DNA of 64,000 nt, from assembly GCA_030248135.1 (NCBI GenBank), contig JASANC010004845.1, positions 62,001-126,000 of the forward strand, written 5' to 3'. Positions 10,427-21,249 of this stretch are shown here, in pieces (the stretch's first letter is position 1; every line of letters begins with the position of its first letter). The stretch is from Theristus sp. LFF4_11 (Eukaryota; Nematoda; Chromadorea; Monhysterida; Xyalidae). The position numbers were made by a program, and so were the translations under genes. Under the pieces are notes generated by a model, which worked only from the letters and a program-made list of their open reading frames with translations, ran no database searches and was not told where the DNA came from.

Positions 10427-11173
10427 TCTCCGCTAAACGGAACAGAATGCTTGATACCTGATTTCAAGAAAGTCAAATTGGCTGAAATCTCCGCACGCCT
10501 ACAAAACCAGTCAATCCGCTGGGCAGTAAGCAGTGATTTTGAAAAAGCATGACCATCAAATTCGAAACGTAAGCAGGCCGAGTGTGATCGGGCGACTGTG
10601 TAAACGCTTTTGACATGAAAAAAACTCAAAACATGCGGTCAGCAACCAGTTCAGTATTTATTACTGTTCTCTTCCTCCTGCTGCACAAACATACGTTGAA
10701 CCAACAAATCACCAAAATGGTGAAAAAGACATCACAAGAAAGCTAAAGCGAAATAACGGCAACTTACGCTCCATTCCAGTCACATAATCACTAAACTGAA
10801 TGTGTTGACTGAACACGCAACGAAAACTGACTGAACTCGCCGTTTACTTTGTTTCACCCTCAACCAGACAAAAAATCTTTGATTAAATTTCGAATGTCAC
10901 ACAAAAAAAAGAAACGAACGCGAAGATGCGAGACACGACTTTGCTTGTGGTGATAACAGAAAACAACTGCAAAACGCACGAAACTTCACAACAGAGACAG
11001 ATGATGGACGTAACAGACGGGTCAACAGGATAAAAAATGAGTTGCACAAAAACGTTTCAACCAATAATTATAATTTTTGACTGACTCAAAACAATGAAGC
11101 AGAGATACTTGTCCTCGACTGTTGAAAACAGGAAGCAAACAAGGACACCGCCAAAATCAACTCGTCCACGGTG
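10427..11173. other. Intergenic, nothing recognised
   Basis: Between RABIF start and the TARBP2-like stop. A/T-rich, no repeat family identified and no coding signal. Expected to hold the RABIF promoter and the 3' UTR of the upstream gene. Confidence 0.5.
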
Positions 11174-14100
11174 TCACGGTTTCTCCGGCCGTTGTGGTGC
11201 CTCGTTTGCAGTCATCGCCTTCAAGTAGAGCAACGCGTTATAGGCAGCGGACTGCTTCGCCTCGCGCTCGTCCACGCCGACGCCGTAACAGACGGCCACT
11301 GGCTTCATCTGCATCTGCACCAGACACTGCTGTTGGCCTGCAAACGCAAGCAAAATCAATGCAACCAATAACAGTGGTCACGTCGGTTAGGGTCGGCGGG
11401 GTCGCTTTGATGGTGAGTGGCTGCAGTGAGCTATGGTGCGTGTGCAGCGAAGCATTTCAGACAGAACAGACATGTGGCATTTCAGTGCGGGCTCATTTGC
11501 TGGACCAGGAAAGCTCAGCTCTCAAAACCACAAACCTGGCTGCATCTCAGGTGTATCTACAGTCGAACCCTATAAATTATAGGCTGTCAGCTGATTGATT
11601 GGTGATCACACACGATGCACTGCTGTGCACTGATTGCTGCGGAGGCGGAGTCTGTCCTGCACTGAAAGCAATGCATCACACGTGCGATCTCCAGCCAATC
11701 AGCTGATAGCCTATAATTTCGAGTTCGACTGTACGTCAATCAAGCGTTGAAAACACATGTGGAAGCAAGCAAGCCAGGATCGCAAAGCAGCAGCAGCAGC
11801 ACACACACACACACCGTGCATAGGGCCCGGCCCCACCCACTCACCATCAAAACGCCGCCCAACCGAGATATAGTTCAGTTTGATCTTGTGATCGTCGCCG
11901 ATACGCCGTAGCACATCGCAGTAGTTGATGGTCTTGCGTTTACGGTCGCCAGACGAGTTGCGTTCGCCATCGGCTTCATAATTCGGCTAAGCGTAGGGGG
12001 GGTGGAGACACGTTTCAAGAGTTGCAGACTGCGGTGTTTTTTTGTGGTGCTGTGCGCTGTATGGGTGACTTCATCACACGTCAGTTGACACTGCATGCCA
12101 AAAAACGAACGAGAGAACCGTAATTTAGGCCAAGCGCTTAACCAGGGTTAACCCAGAGAACGCCGTCAAATAGGGCGCCCATCAAGTTTTGACTGTCATT
12201 AACTGCCTATGCACCCGTCGGTCGGGGCCAAGGCTCAATTCCCCGAACGGACAGACGAGTCTAACGTGCTGCTACCTAGGCCATGAGAATGATGAAGGTG
12301 AAGTGATTTGTACGAAAATCTTGTGGTACACACACAGAAATGGGTTCGAAAAACACCAGGTCAAGACCAACACCCTCGTAGCCTGAGTGGTAGCGCGTTA
12401 GACTATTTATTGCCTGTGGAGTCGGGGGATCGAGGCCCACGCCGACGGGGTGTATACCGTATTACCTCTAATAAACCCCCATGGGGGTTTATTTCTTCAG
12501 CGACTTCTGGGGGTGGGGGTTTATTTTTGGGGGGGGATTATTTTTGGGGGGGGGTTTATTTGGAAACCATTTTTAGGGGTGGGCAAAATGGCAAAAATAC
12601 CTTCCATGGCAGGAAGGAAGTCGCAGAAACTTCTACTTTTCACAGAGATTTCCTTTTGTAACAGCCTTTTGTAATGAAATTACCACTAACTCATCCCTTT
12701 GGGGCCTTTGGTAGCACAATTTCACCAATGTCACTGCATTCAGCCACTGAATTCGCTAGGTATGTGTTTCAAACAGGTTTCTAATAAACCCCCATGGGGG
12801 TTTATTTTTGGGGGGGGGGATTATTTGGAAACTTGTCGAGGGGGTGGGGGTTTATTTTTGGGGGGGGGGTTTAATTTTGGGGGGGGGTTTAATAGAGGTA
12901 ATACGGTAGGCATTTAGTGACAGACAAACTCGATAGGCACCCTACTCGATGGCGTTCTGTACGCATTTCCAGGTTCTGTTCCGTTCCGTTAAAGCGGCAG
13001 CACACACAAAACAGCGCAGCAGTGCCAATCTGCAAAACGTGTCCGCTCCCCTGTTGCAGCAGCTCGTTGAGCGAGCGCAGCGCCAACGACGGCGAACAGC
13101 GTAACGCATTGAACAACGCGTCCAGTCGCTGTTCGTCCAACGGCGTCATCTGCTCGTGACGCTGGCCGAGGCCGCGGAACGCGTGCGAGAACAACTGAAA
13201 TTGCGAAATCGCGTTGCGACGAGTGTTTTTTTTTACCGGTTTTGGAACGCCGCGGCAGCGGTTGATAGTGCGGCTCGAGGCCCATCGACGGGTGCGCGAG
13301 GCAGACGCGATGCAGCAGTCGTACGAACGTCTCACTCGGGCGACTGTTCTCGATCGAGTCGAGCTCGAGCTCGCGCAGCTCCTGCATCGCGTCCATCTGC
13401 TGCTGCGGTTGCTCGTCGCCCGTCGTCGCGCCACTCTGCTCCTGCTGCTCCGGCTTGTCGTTCGCGGCCGTTTGCGCGAGCTCGTCGAGATTGATGATGG
13501 GAAAACTCGCGGCCACCATTTGCAGTTCGGCGTCAATGTCGGACGGGTACGGCTCTTGGTCGTTCGCCGCTTCGCCGCCCAACTTTTGTTGGAGTGATAA
13601 CAATAACAGCAACATGGACGTCATTCGAGCAAAAGAAACAATGCTCACCGAATATCGAAGACAAACGAAATTAGGCTGCGGCTGGACATTCTGAATTCAT
13701 TGGTCCAGTCTGATCAGCAGCACCAATCAGCGCGCTCATGTCGAAATACAGCAAATTAGGCGCGATACAACGAGAAAACGAGTTTGACGTATACAGATAG
13801 CTTCGGTATTTTAGACAAACCCTTTTAGCCCTTTTGAGCTTCGAAACCTGAAAAGTCGAGTGTCTGAAAAAAGTGCAAAACCGAAAACCGCGCACTTGTA
13901 TGAGGGCGTCATTTTCAGGGTCAGCCGGCTGTAAGTCCGGCGTCAGAACGACGTAGGCGAGCATTTGCTCGGCGGCATCGCGCTTCGCGTGCTTCTTGCT
14001 GCGACCCCTGCCTGAAAACGAACGGAACGAATAGCAATATGCACGAAAACACTGAGTGGATCGGGCAGAGAAGGTGTCTTCTCGCGTCTGAAAACCGTGC

Positions 14101-16522
14101 ACTGCGCAGCCCGTCACACATGATGTTGCGCAGTTATTGAACAAACACACGCGCAACATGCGGGTGCGATGTCACAGCAACGCGCGTGTCAGCGCATGTG
14201 TGTGTGTGTTTGCTTGTGTTGTGTTGTGGTGACTGTGCAACATTTGTGCATTACTATCATAACGGAGTGCGCTGTCTTCAGATTTGTACTTTAATATAGT
14301 ACGCTTCTTCAAGCTTGTCAGATTTTGTAAGCTAGAAGAACACTGCGCATGCGAAATTTTGAATAAAAAAGAATGAACAGGCATCGCGGGTTTGGTTGGA
14401 ATCAAAAACGCCACGGTGAAATGTCGTCTTTCCAACCCGATGCCATTCTTCCTTCTTTCGTGGCTTTTGTATTCTGTTGAAAAATGTGACAGCTTAGAGA
14501 AAGATGCTGTATACTCATGGCAGAAAACGGTCGACATAAAAGGACAACATAAAATGACAACATAACATGACAACATAAAATGTCGACATAAAATAACAAC
14601 ATAAGATGACGCACCGGTGACTTTGGCGTTCTCAATGCTGACCGTCACTGCGAAGCATTTCTCGTGCGCCTCGCCCTGCTCCTCGGTCACTTCGTAGATC
14701 GGCGGTGGAAGTTTCTTTTTCAGACACCTGCGAATCGTTGACGAGATTGAGATAAATACAGTGTGCTTATTTAAACCAGTCAAATTTTTTGTCGCAGAAC
14801 ACAGAGCTCGCGAAAGAACGAACGGGATCGGAACTGAACGAAGATATATTTTGCCATCAAATGGGTTGCGTTTGATTGATTGACAACAAACCCAAAACAT
14901 TCGTCTTTTTCACTGTGTTTCAATGATTCGCATGCTCTGTGTATTCTCCGAAAAAAAGTGACCGGTTTTTCAACAAACATACTTTATCAAACAAAAATGA
15001 GGCATATGCCTCTGATATTTCACAGCTTTCCCTTTTGCCCTTTCACAAAATAGCACACACAGAAAACGAACAAGCAACGGCAAAATGCATATGTGTATGC
15101 AAGGCAGATGCTGATTGTTCCGTGTGTCGCTTACTTATTGAAGTTGCGACGCAATCACAGCTTGTGTGATCTGTCCCTTCCGCGCTTGTTTAAAGTAGTT
15201 TTCGGCAAGTTTGTCCTGAGGCGGTGTTGGGAGGGGGCAACATGATTCTCTGTTGAGTTTTCAAGTTGAACTCACATTTCGTTGAGTTTTCCGACGAAAT
15301 TATCGCAAAAGCTAACGGCGGCGGCGGCATTTTCGCCCGCTGCCTGCTGTTGATTGTCGGCTGCTGGCGCCGAGCCGGCACTGGACGCTGCTCGCAGCTC
15401 CGGCATCAGATTGTTCCTGCAAAATTGAACGCACACAAAGCTGCAGACTCTGAAAGAAAATGAAAAAAAGTAATTGAAAAGTTCAATGCAAATCAACCAA
15501 TCGTATCGTAGTGCGTGCCAAGCTGCTTGTCAGAAACTGCTTTTATATTCACTTGTGACACTTACACCTGACTACCAAGCAGTATCAGCTGACTGCCCAT
15601 AATTCAGAGTTCGACTGTAGCTCCGTTGTGAGCACCAAAAAACCACACGAACACATAATCCAGCGCCTCTTCTTTACTGAATCCGGGCAGACGCCAAGCG
15701 ACGTGCTGATCAAACTCAATGATCTGCTCGAGGATCATCTTGGCGGCCAGATGCTTCGCCAGTCGCTTGTTGCGTCCCGTGCTGGTCGCCTGGTACGTGC
15801 ACGTCACGTCCACGGGACCGTTCAGCGTCAGCCGATAGCCGAATGTCGGCTCGTTGCTCTGCATACGGAATGGATCTGTGATTTCTGGCTCTTTGCTGTT
15901 GTTCTTGGGGATTTTAAGGCCAATTCATGTACACAAATTTTTACGGCACGTCTCAAGTCTTCATTCATGATGCAAAAAACAGCACCCCGGCACGTCAAGT
16001 TATCTTTAGAGCACGTGCTCGTTTATACACGCATTCATACATGACGTGCCGTGACGTGCCGGATATACATACGTCGTGCATGAATTAGCCTTTAGGCAAT
16101 GTTTTTCGCCAGGGCTAACCCAGAAAAGCGTACAGAACGCCGTCGAGTAAAGCGCCCATCGAGTTTTCTCTGTCATTCAGTGCCCATACACCCCTCGGCG
16201 GGGCTCGCTCGATCCCCCGAACGCACAGACACAAGAGTCCAACGCACTACCACCAGGCCACAAGTGTGACCACTGCAATATATTCAGCCAGACAGGACGC
16301 CAGGCGTTCAGTGGCACGCACCCTTCCCTCGGCGCTGATCAGCTCGTACATGGGCGTCGTCTTGCGCCACGTGCAGATTTCCTGCAGCAGCCCGATCGGC
16401 GTCTTGCCGGCGGGCATCTCCGACACGGCGAATGGCGCCTGACCGTTGCCCGGCTGTTGGCCTTGCGCTGGACGTTGCTGTTGCTGCTGTGGCGGCAGCA
16501 CTTGCAGGGAGGCCTCAAACAT
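11174..16522 (-). CDS. TARBP2/PRKRA/Loquacious-type dsRNA-binding protein (Dicer partner family)
   Basis: Exons: 16522-16322, 15858-15653, 15416-15276, 14727-14615, 14011-13896, 13582-13039, 11986-11845, 11337-11174. Three dsRNA-binding domains: first (KTPIGLLQEI...MYELISAEG, FGYRLTL, KRLAKHLAAKMILEQI); second (FVGKLNEMC, PPIYEVTEEQGEAHEKCF, RSKKHAKRDAAEQML); third, type C (YCDVLRRI, KLNYISVG, QQQCLVQM, AKQSAAYNALLYLK). Family members load small RNAs with Dicer in the cytoplasm; the third domain binds Dicer. About 541 codons against 366 in human TARBP2; the excess is a 180-residue acidic, Gln- and Leu-rich linker in exon 13582-13039. That exon stays in frame only if its run of nine A (minus strand, 13226-13234) is read as eight: either an assembly error, a disabling frameshift, or slippage. 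The start at 16522 is the first Met near the domain; an upstream in-frame Met exists at 16714. Low-complexity Gln tract follows the start. Confidence 0.87.
11558..11733. mobile_element. MITE family A copy, complete
   Basis: Intact ends (TACAGTCGAACCCTATAAATTATAGG and CCTATAATTTCGAGTTCGACTGTA) with TA on both sides; TARBP2-like last intron. Confidence 0.9.
12126..12295 (-). mobile_element. tRNA-derived SINE copy
   Basis: Reverse orientation: GGCCAAGCGCTTAACCAGGGTTAACCC tail, then GGCGCCCATCAAGTTTT, CCTATGCACCCGTCGG and the tRNA-like head ending TACCTAGGCCA. See the 26843 copy for the structure. Confidence 0.75.
12371..12985 (+). mobile_element. tRNA-derived SINE copy split by a MITE
   Basis: Head at 12371-12459 (CCTCGTAGCCTGAGTGGTAG, GCGCGTTAGACT, GGGGGATCGAG) and tail from 12908 (GGCATTTAGTGACAGAC, CCCTACTCGATGGCG). 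The two halves join at the GTGTA|GGCA site of other copies once the insert is removed. Confidence 0.8.
12460..12907. mobile_element. G-rich MITE with TA duplication, nested in SINE
   Basis: Terminal inverted repeats CCGTATTACCTCTAATAAACCCCC and the reverse GGGTTTAATAGAGGTAATACGG, flanked by TA. The interior repeats GGGGGTTTATTTTTGGGGG blocks several times. About 450 bp, non-coding. Confidence 0.85.
14755..14990. mobile_element. MITE family D copy
   Basis: CAGAACACAGAGCTCGCGAAAGAACGAACGGGATCGG on the left arm split here by position, GCATGCTCTGTGTATTCTCCG on the right; TARBP2-like intron. A more diverged D-like palindrome lies at 14275-14500 in the same region. Confidence 0.7.
15580..15619. 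mobile_element. MITE family A right-end relic
   Basis: Only ATCAGCTGACTGCCCATAATTCAGAGTTCGACTGTA remains, about 35 bp from a TARBP2-like exon. Confidence 0.7.
15916..16087. mobile_element. MITE family C-like copy
   Basis: Begins TAAGGCCAATTCATG TACACAAATTTT, ends GACGTGCCGGATATACATACG...TGAATTAGCC; TARBP2-like first intron. Same subtype as 17257. Confidence 0.65.
16098..16262 (-). mobile_element. tRNA-derived SINE copy
   Basis: Reverse orientation: GCAATGTTTTTCGCCAGGGCTAACCC tail, GCGTACAGAACGCCGTCGAG, head CGATCCCCCGAACGCACAGAC and CTACCACCAGGCCAC. It ends about 60 bp from the first TARBP2-like exon. Confidence 0.8.
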
Positions 16523-16779
16523 GACGCAAATGCAATGATTCGCTGAACAGTAATTGCTGCTTGCGGCGAACTTTGCGATGTGAGCTGCGCCAGGTTTTTC
16601 TGGCTTTCGGAAAACGGCAAAACTGGCAATGGGGAAAGTTTGGCAACTTTTGTGGAAACAAGAAAATATGCGATTATGTCGAAAACTCGAACTCACTGGG
16701 TGGAATAGTGTCAAAAGATTTATGACAAAACGTTGTCACTGTCAGTACTCTCTGAACTTTCATAAAGCTCTCGTACAGT

Positions 16780-17030
16780 AGGTTTGTTCAAATCTGGCAC
16801 TTTCCTCGCTGAATACAAAACAGAGCTCGCCTAAGAAGAATAAAGGGGATCAGTCGCCAAAAAACATACTCAGCAATAAATGGCGTGTTCACTGTCAGCC
16901 GAACTCGTTACATTCGTTTTTCTACTGTTGTTCAAGTTTCGCATGCTCTGTATTCGGCAAAAAAAGAGACAGGCATCAAACAAAACCACAATTCTACAAA
17001 ACAAACATCCTGTACAATCAAGAGATTCTA
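16780..17030. mobile_element. MITE family D copy upstream of the TARBP2-like gene
   Basis: TACAGTAGGTTTGTTCAAAT, ACAAAACAGAGCTCGCC on the left and GCATGCTCTGTATTCGGC on the right; begins about 260 bp upstream of the start codon. Confidence 0.7.
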
Positions 17031-17167
17031 CGAACAACGCCGGCGGACTAACATTCGCAAAGACGTCGTTGTTGTCATAACCAGCGCGTCCATGCATCCC
17101 GTCGGCCATCATGGTCGGCGATGTCGCGAATTCTGAAAATTGGTGCGACGCACACACACGATGCTTA

Positions 17168-17255
17168 AGGGGCATTCATGAAGTAGTAGTTAGTGTCGCG
17201 TAGCTTTGTTTTAACACAGCTACACGTCACTAAATACTGCTTCATATGCGCCTTT
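17168..17255. mobile_element. MITE family B copy
   Basis: GGGGCATTCATGAAGTAGTAGTTAGTGTCGCGTAGC with the mirror ACGTCACTAAATACTGCTTCAT; the right terminus is merged with the next element. Confidence 0.8.
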
Positions 17256-17256
17256 A

Positions 17257-17442
17257 GGCTAATTCATGTGCACAAAATTTATCCGGCACGTCAGTCTCAT
17301 TCATCGAGCAAAAAAACGCAATCCAGCACGTCACCGTTATCTTTAGAACAGGTGCTCGCTCGTTTATATAAGCATTCATACTTGACGTGCCGTGCCGGAT
17401 ATACATGTATATACGTCGTGTCGTGTATGAATCGGCCTCTAC
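17257..17442. mobile_element. MITE family C-like copy
   Basis: Starts TAGGCTAATTCATGTGCACAAAATTTATCCGGCACGTC, ends CGTGTATGAATCGGCCTCTA. Same subtype as the 15916 copy. Confidence 0.65.
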
Positions 17443-17621
17443 GCTGCACTGGTTTTGACAAAATGACCGTCAAACAACAAATGTGATGCAAAATAGCCAA
17501 TCGGTGGTGTCGGCAGTAACCGCTACCGCAATATGGAACAGAATTCACAACGCAAACCAAATGAGCAAGTCAATTACTTTTGCAGTGGTTCATTGAGCTT
17601 CACAGTTCAAGATTCATATTT

Positions 17622-17850
17622 AAAACATGCACCGTCATTATTATATTATGTTTCTTCAAACCTGTCACCTTTTCGGCAGAATACAGAGCTCGCACAAGAA
17701 GAACGATCGGGATCGAAGTTGCAAGAAAGCATATTTATCCACAAATTAGGGCGTTTGATTTCAACCTTCTTTCTGTAATGCGCAATTTTCACATGCTCTG
17801 TATTCTGCGAAAAAGTGACAGGTTTCAACAGACAAACTTTACAAACGCAT
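17622..17850. mobile_element. MITE family D copy
   Basis: CAAACCTGTCACCTTTTCGG, CAGAATACAGAGCTCGC; mirror TGCTCTGTATTCTGCG and AAAAGTGACAGGTTTCAAC. Ends about 20 bp from the GPN2 stop, so it probably lies in the GPN2 3' UTR. Confidence 0.8.
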
Positions 17851-17869
17851 CTAATGTCGTGAATCACAG

Positions 17870-19975
17870 TCAGGTGGCATCAGAAGGCAAACACCGATGA
17901 TCACCACCGCCATCATTGCCGTTGGTGTATTTGTCGAGCGCAGTTCGTCTGTACACCTCGACCGGATCAGACTGTTTGGCCGCTGTCGCCAAGTGCCTCA
18001 CGTCCGGTGCGTCCGTCTCGTGGTAGCAGAAGCCGTTCGCACGATCCGCCACGGTTAACGCAGCGGACATGCTGTCTGCGTCCTGTGTGTCCGTGCACTG
18101 ACAGGTCATGGCTGCATTCAGTGACTTGGGCAAGTTGAAGCATGTTAGTTGAGCGCTTGTTTAACCGCTACAGTTCGCTTATCACATTTTTTATAACTGC
18201 AAACATAGAACCACTGTGAGCGACTTTTGCGAGCGCTGATGATATTTTATGAACGCACTTTTTGAGGGTGTTTACTAGCTATAGCTGTGCGTCACTGAAC
18301 ACTATTTCATGAATGCATCGTGCAACATGAACATAACGAGTATTCAGCCACTCTGAACTGATTCGTGGATAATAAAACACAAACAGTTTCCTCACATGAA
18401 CATTCAACAGTTGAAACTGCACCAACGAGTAGTCTTCGACCACGGATACGATTTGTTCGCTTAATTTCTTGTAGCTGCGCAAAAACGGGTCTTCCTGAAA
18501 GAGATCACCTCAACTCATCACATTCCACGACTTGAAGCCAATCTTGGTTTGAAAGTTTGGTAGAAAGAAACCTCGATAGAGGCAACGAACGTGCAACAGC
18601 TGAAGCAGATGCCGCAAATCCAGCACTTCCGTGAAATACTGCAAATTGAAAGGCATAAGCGAATCGAACTGCGGGATGAGATCGGCCTTGGAGAGGAGAT
18701 TGACGCACGGCATTTCCAGTTGAATCATGCTCGTCAGGCAGGTCAAGAGGACAGCGATGAACTTGCCTGCAATCAACTGACATTGCACACGTCGAAGAAC
18801 AAGCGCGCCAGCCTGTACGATACGTTCGTTGAAACCTGTCACTTTCGTGCATAACTCAGAGCTTGCGAAAAAAAAGAAAAAAAGAAATGCAAGATGCAAG
18901 AAATTTTGTTCAGACACAAATTTGATGATTTCAGCCAAACGAAACCCGACACATGCGTTCTTCGTACAGTAATCGAAAGTTTCACATACTCTGTAATTTG
19001 TGAAGTGACAGGCTTAAACAAAATTTAAACACAAACACAAAATTCAAACGTTGCACACCAGGATCAGTGCAATAGTGACAGTCAGTCAAATGTACAACAA
19101 CCAATTGATGGCCCCAAGAAGCGAGCGCTTTCAGAATGCACTTCACCTGTCAAAAATATTCATGAAGATGATTTGCAGAGAATAGTTGGTATGAAAAAAC
19201 CGGCTTTATTTCCGTTTTTTTTTCTAGCAAAAATAAAGCAATCACCGATTCATGATGCGTGTACAGTTCCACTTGTCCCGGAAAGTCAATCACCAGATAC
19301 GCCCGTGAATTCGTCGCTTCGAGTGCGCTCAGTTGCTGTTTCAGCCAGTCGAGGCGACTCTCCAAGTACTCCATGCAGAACACCAACGCTGCATTCGGTC
19401 CAAGTGACTTGTGACGCATGACATCCTGGCAAGTGAGCGAACAAAAATGTCATTACAGTCTAACCCTCTGTAGCATACATACGGTTGGTGAAGCTTGCAT
19501 TCTGTGCGGGACAGACAGACACGGCAACGCCTGCACAGGAAGCATACATCACGTGATCATCAGCCAATCAGCTAATGGTATACGATATGAAGTTGGACCG
19601 CAAAGAGTCAGCCAACAGTTCAATTGCGGCCTGATCCCTATCTAACCGCTGTGAAAGCAGAGAAGACCAACGTCAACAGAAATCAACTGGCGGACATCAA
19701 CGGCACACTCGTAGTGCATTTGGTCGTTGGCCGGGTCCAGATTGACGACTGCTTGCGGCCGGGGAATCTGAATTTTGAAGATTTATACACGGTGGGATTC
19801 GTGGGAAACCGTGCCAACACCTAACGTTTTAAAAAAGTGAACAATAAACGTTTCGTTTTTTTGTGTTTTTGAATTGAAAAACTGGCACCTGCTGGAGAAA
19901 CTGTTGCATGGCCGCACAATATGTGCTTTTTCCGGCTCCAGGAGGTCCAACAACGACCTGACCAAAAAGTGGCAT
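17870..19975 (-). CDS. GPN2: GPN-loop GTPase 2
   Basis: Seven exons: 19975-19889, 19767-19678, 19425-19246, 19146-19059, 18766-18591, 18494-18396, 18097-17870; lengths close to 315 codons plus stop (human 310). GPN GTPases assist assembly and nuclear import of RNA polymerase II. Visible: P-loop GPPGAGKST (residues ~9-17), NLDPAND, the defining Gly-Pro-Asn in LGPNAALVFCMEYLE, DFPGQVELYTHH (switch/G3), VVVHLTDCHYC, NLLSKADLI (G4), YFTEVLDL, VEDYSLVQF and ADRANGFCY. Every signature residue is present. Start chosen because it lies six codons before the P-loop sheet as in homologs. Introns hold family A and D elements. Confidence 0.95.
18250..18318. mobile_element. MITE family B copy, partial
   Basis: AGCTATAGCTGTGCGTCACTGAACACTATTTCATGAATGC is the right half; the left half is worn. 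GPN2 last intron. Confidence 0.6.
18835..19030. mobile_element. MITE family D copy
   Basis: AACCTGTCACTTTCGTGCATAACTCAGAGC left, ATACTCTGTAATTTGTGAAGTGACAGGCTTAAAC right; GPN2 intron 4. Confidence 0.7.
19454..19600. mobile_element. MITE family A copy, diverged
   Basis: TACAGTCTAACCCTCTG left, CATCAGCCAATCAGCTAATGG right; GPN2 intron 2. Confidence 0.7.
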
Positions 19976-20110
19976 TCTTGTTAAAGTTCGATTAGAAATA
20001 AGAAAATATCATTTGTGATATGACGAAATTGCACAGCATCGGTAGCCGACGGGCGTCCGCTCGTGAACCTGAAGCGTCTACACGAAGTATGCAAAAAAGT
20101 ACCATGGAAC

Positions 20111-20745
20111 TAGGGTTGTTAAAAAAAATCGTCATTTTTGTTCTTTTAAAAAAATTTCAAAAAAATTTCAAAAATCAAAGTTGTGCTCAATCAATCAATC
20201 AGGGTGTTCGTAGAACCACATATGATATGCAAGCGCCTCCCGAATGACTCCCGTATGGCGGAACTTTGCACATTACTTGTTTTGTTGACCTCAATTACCC
20301 CTTTTCCGAACCGTTACCTTGTGTTTTGACCCCCAAAACGTCACTAATTGTCCCCAATGCTAAACAGCTGAAGTGAAGTGAAGACAAACATACCGCCTTG
20401 AAATTCGATCAATTCTTCTGATGATGTCGCGACGACACGACACGAAGCAGCAACCAGACAACTTAGCGCTTGCAAACGGTGCAGCTCGGACGCTCTGCGA
20501 CTGCGAGGCGAATCATCGTCAACTTCAATCAATCAATCAATTTTATTTGTATGCCTCACGGCCAGTTCACATCAACACATTCACAAAACTTCCATTATGC
20601 AAAACAAACAAACTTATCTGCATCGGAATTCGGAAATGGTAAGCCAAGCTTTGGGACGCTCAAAAACTTCATCGCATTCGCAGATGTTGTCGAAGCCTAA
20701 AATCAGTCGGTAAAACGGTCCAAAATCGACTGCTGACGGTTTTTC
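20111..20745. repeat. Island element copy 1 (truncated)
   Basis: Starts CTAGGGTTGTTAAAAAAAATCG and shares with 21250 the blocks AGAACCACATATGATATGCAAGCG, CTCCCGTATGGCGGAACTTTG, CGACGACACGACACGAAGCAGC and AATCAGTCGGTAAAACGG. Homology stops near 20745, before the far terminus. Confidence 0.85.
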
Positions 20746-20884
20746 ACACAGTACAATTATGAAGTGTAATTATACGTAAAACTACAAAGCTAAACCGGAG
20801 CTGGAGCTGATCCCTGATCCCAATGTTTCACCCCTTCAACAAAGCTGTCAATCAAGGCACTTTCACTTTGTTAAAAAGGCTTCA

Positions 20885-20990
20885 CTTAGGATTAGGATTA
20901 GGTTTAGGATTAGGAACCTACAACGACTTCATTAGGATTAGGATTGGGCTTAGGATTAGGAACCTACAACGACTTCATTGAAACCATAGT
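20885..20990 (+). repeat. Telomere-like TTAGGA array
   Basis: Two runs of degenerate TTAGGATTAGGATTAGGTTTAGG followed by AACCTACAACGACTTCATT. Related arrays at 21128-21175 (same strand) and, reversed, near 22818-22905 and 26075-26120. The sequence resembles but does not equal the canonical TTAGG, TTAGGC or TTAGGG telomere repeats. Confidence 0.8.
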
Positions 20991-21004
20991 TGTTCCAGAG
21001 CCGA

Positions 21005-21245
21005 GGGAAAGCGTAATGCATCATTATTAAAACAGGTGCATGTGCAGTGGCGGTGGCCCCTGCCCTTTAACACAGGAAAGAAAAAAATGCAAAAACTAAA
21101 TTGATCATTTTCACCTTATCAAAAAGGCTTCGCTTAGGATTAGGATTAGGTTTAGGATTAGGAACCTACAACGACTCATTGCAAGCAACCTCTGATCAGA
21201 AATCAAAAAAATCACTTTTAAGTATGTATACAAATCGAGGGGTTG
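21005..21245 (+). repeat. Outer inverted repeat, left arm
   Basis: AAGCGTAATGCATCATTATT through AAAAAGGCTTCGCTTAGG to CTTTTAAGTATGTATACAAATCG. The reverse complement occurs at about 25985-26225 with small differences, giving an inverted pair about 4.7 kb apart. Confidence 0.85.
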
Positions 21246-21249
21246 GGGG

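Larger units (their letters stand above)
16523..17869. other. Intergenic filled with MITEs
   Basis: Between TARBP2-like start and GPN2 stop. Holds family D (16780-17030), B (17168-17255), C-like (17257-17442) and D (17622-17850), listed separately. The rest, about 16523-16780 and 17445-17620, shows nothing. Confidence 0.6.

Noticed and set aside
13195..13236. 42-nt intron in the TARBP2-like linker
   Set aside because: Its length is a multiple of three, so removing it does not fix the frame; a one-base change in the A9 run does.
14172..14900. 242-codon minus-strand frame
   Set aside because: It overlaps one real dsRNA-binding exon in part but otherwise reads through introns and a family D palindrome.
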